Below the pieces are notes generated by a model, which did no database searches, was not told where the DNA came from, and saw only the letters and a program-made list of their open reading frames with translations. From positions 1 to 5,427 of the forward strand of contig CAMYKE010000113.1 of NCBI GenBank assembly GCA_947258895.1: a DNA stretch of 5,427 bases, written 5' to 3'. Position numbers and translations under genes: made by a program. Shown in pieces: positions 4,644 through 5,427 of the stretch. This stretch comes from an uncultured Pseudomonadales bacterium. Its GTDB lineage: Bacteria; Pseudomonadota; Gammaproteobacteria; Pseudomonadales; IMCC2047. The stretch's first letter is position 1. Each line of letters starts with the position of its first letter.

Positions 4644-5427
4644 TCACAGTTCTTTCATAGGTATGTTTTCGTCACCGAGGCGTGATCGATCCACGCTCGC
4701 CCTGTCGATGATCAGACGCTTGCCAAGCATAAATTCCTGTGGCCTGTTAATGGCATCGACCGCCAACAGCTTGCCATCCTTGAGGTAGAACGCAGCGAAG
4801 CTGCGCCCGGTATGCAGATCACCGCGCAATACCAGTTCCTCATACCCCTGGCACAAACCCGCTATTTGCAATTTTATATCATACTGGTCCGACCAGAACC
4901 ACGGCAAAGCGGTGTAGGGACTCGGGTTGTCGCAAATCGTGGCCGCTGCCACGGTCGCCTGATCGCGGGCATTCTGTACCGACTCCAGGCGCAGCAAGCG
5001 GTTATAGATCGGATTATGATGACGGGTGCAATCTCCGATCGCCAGTATATCCGGATCACTGGTCTGGGCAAATTCATTGACCACGATGCCATTGTCCACC
5101 GCCAGACCCGCACCCTCTGCCAGTTCGGTTTCAGGAGTGATGCCGATGCCCACGATTACCAGGTCCGCTGCGAAGGAAAGTCCACCCGCACATTCCACGG
5201 ACTCAACATCCTTGGCGCCCGCGATGCGCGTGACGCATGCGCCGGTCACGACTGCGACGCCCTCTTCCGTGTGCACCCGCTCGTAAAAGCCCGCAACCTC
5301 GGGGCTGGTTACGCGCTCGAGAATCTTGTCCATAGCCTCCAGCACAGTCACATCCATACCCGACCGGCTTAGCACCGCAGCACACTCCAGGCCAATATAA
5401 CCGCCACCGACAATGACCACTTTTTTG
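4644..5427 (-). CDS. FAD/NAD(P)H-dependent ferredoxin reductase, N-terminus beyond the window
   Basis: This flavoprotein moves electrons from a nicotinamide cofactor to the neighbouring ferredoxin. The frame is open to the right edge, so the first 140-150 residues, with the first FAD dinucleotide fold, are missing. Counting from V1 at 5420: the NAD-binding fold IVGGGYIGLE (3-12) has the GxGxxG pattern, and E28 ends its second strand, an acidic residue that usually favours NADH over NADPH; VGIGITP (90-96) leads into the second FAD motif DILAIGDC (124-131). After 145 comes the C-terminal domain typical of putidaredoxin and rubredoxin reductases (SVQNARDQA, PWFWSDQYDIKLQIAGL). This fits the oxygenase-coupled reductase family rather than the plant FNR type. 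It ends in TGA 20 bases before the ferredoxin start. The GTG at 5420 is internal and not the start. The specific substrate pathway cannot be read from here. Confidence 0.93.
   Translation of the reverse strand, partial: KKVVIVGGGYIGLECAAVLSRSGMDVTVLEAMDKILERVTSPEVAGFYERVHTEEGVAVVTGACVTRIAGAKDVESVECAGGLSFAADLVIVGIGITPETELAEGAGLAVDNGIVVNEFAQTSDPDILAIGDCTRHHNPIYNRLLRLESVQNARDQATVAAATICDNPSPYTALPWFWSDQYDIKLQIAGLCQGYEELVLRGDLHTGRSFAAFYLKDGKLLAVDAINRPQEFMLGKRLIIDRASVDRSRLGDENIPMKEL

Overview
The window looks like a gammaproteobacterial chromosome segment, and every gene I can support lies on the minus strand. The main evidence is the order uvrY/gacA, uvrC, pgsA, the arrangement known from Escherichia and Pseudomonas relatives. 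The protein sequences are also close to gammaproteobacterial versions, for example a 182-residue PgsA. A possible DUF6316-type small protein and a putidaredoxin-like ferredoxin with its reductase would suit a marine or environmental lineage, but that placement is inference.

Layout in transcription order (right to left): (1) 5427-4644, the C-terminal two thirds of an FAD/NAD ferredoxin reductase, cut by the window edge. (2) 4623-4303, a [2Fe-2S] ferredoxin 20 bases downstream, so the two form an electron-transfer pair of the kind that feeds cytochromes P450 or other oxygenases; the oxygenase is not in view. (3) A 208-base gap with a good sigma70-like promoter whose -10 lies inside a CGTAC-N3-GTACG inverted repeat. 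(4) 4094-3795, a two-CBS-domain protein whose second CBS domain is broken; its lost C-terminus can still be read in another frame at 3811-3728. (5) 3703-3050, response regulator UvrY/GacA with a GTG start. (6) 2981-1287, UvrC. (7) 1116-568, PgsA. (8) A 247-base gap with a second good promoter, then 320-1, a small DUF6316-like gene that runs off the left edge.

The most notable observations are two apparent internal deletions. UvrC is complete at both ends, but about 50 residues are missing in frame from the RNase H-like nuclease domain, including the conserved LIDGGKGQ block that carries a catalytic aspartate. The CBS gene has lost roughly 65 bases, which shifts the frame. Either this lineage has damaged nucleotide excision repair and a damaged CBS protein, or the assembly has dropped bases here; the sequence alone cannot decide.

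Functionally, uvrY-uvrC-pgsA is the classic physical linkage of a BarA/GacS-type two-component regulator with excision repair and phosphatidylglycerol synthesis. No RNA gene, mobile element, CRISPR array or plus-strand gene was found. No convincing rho-independent terminator was seen.
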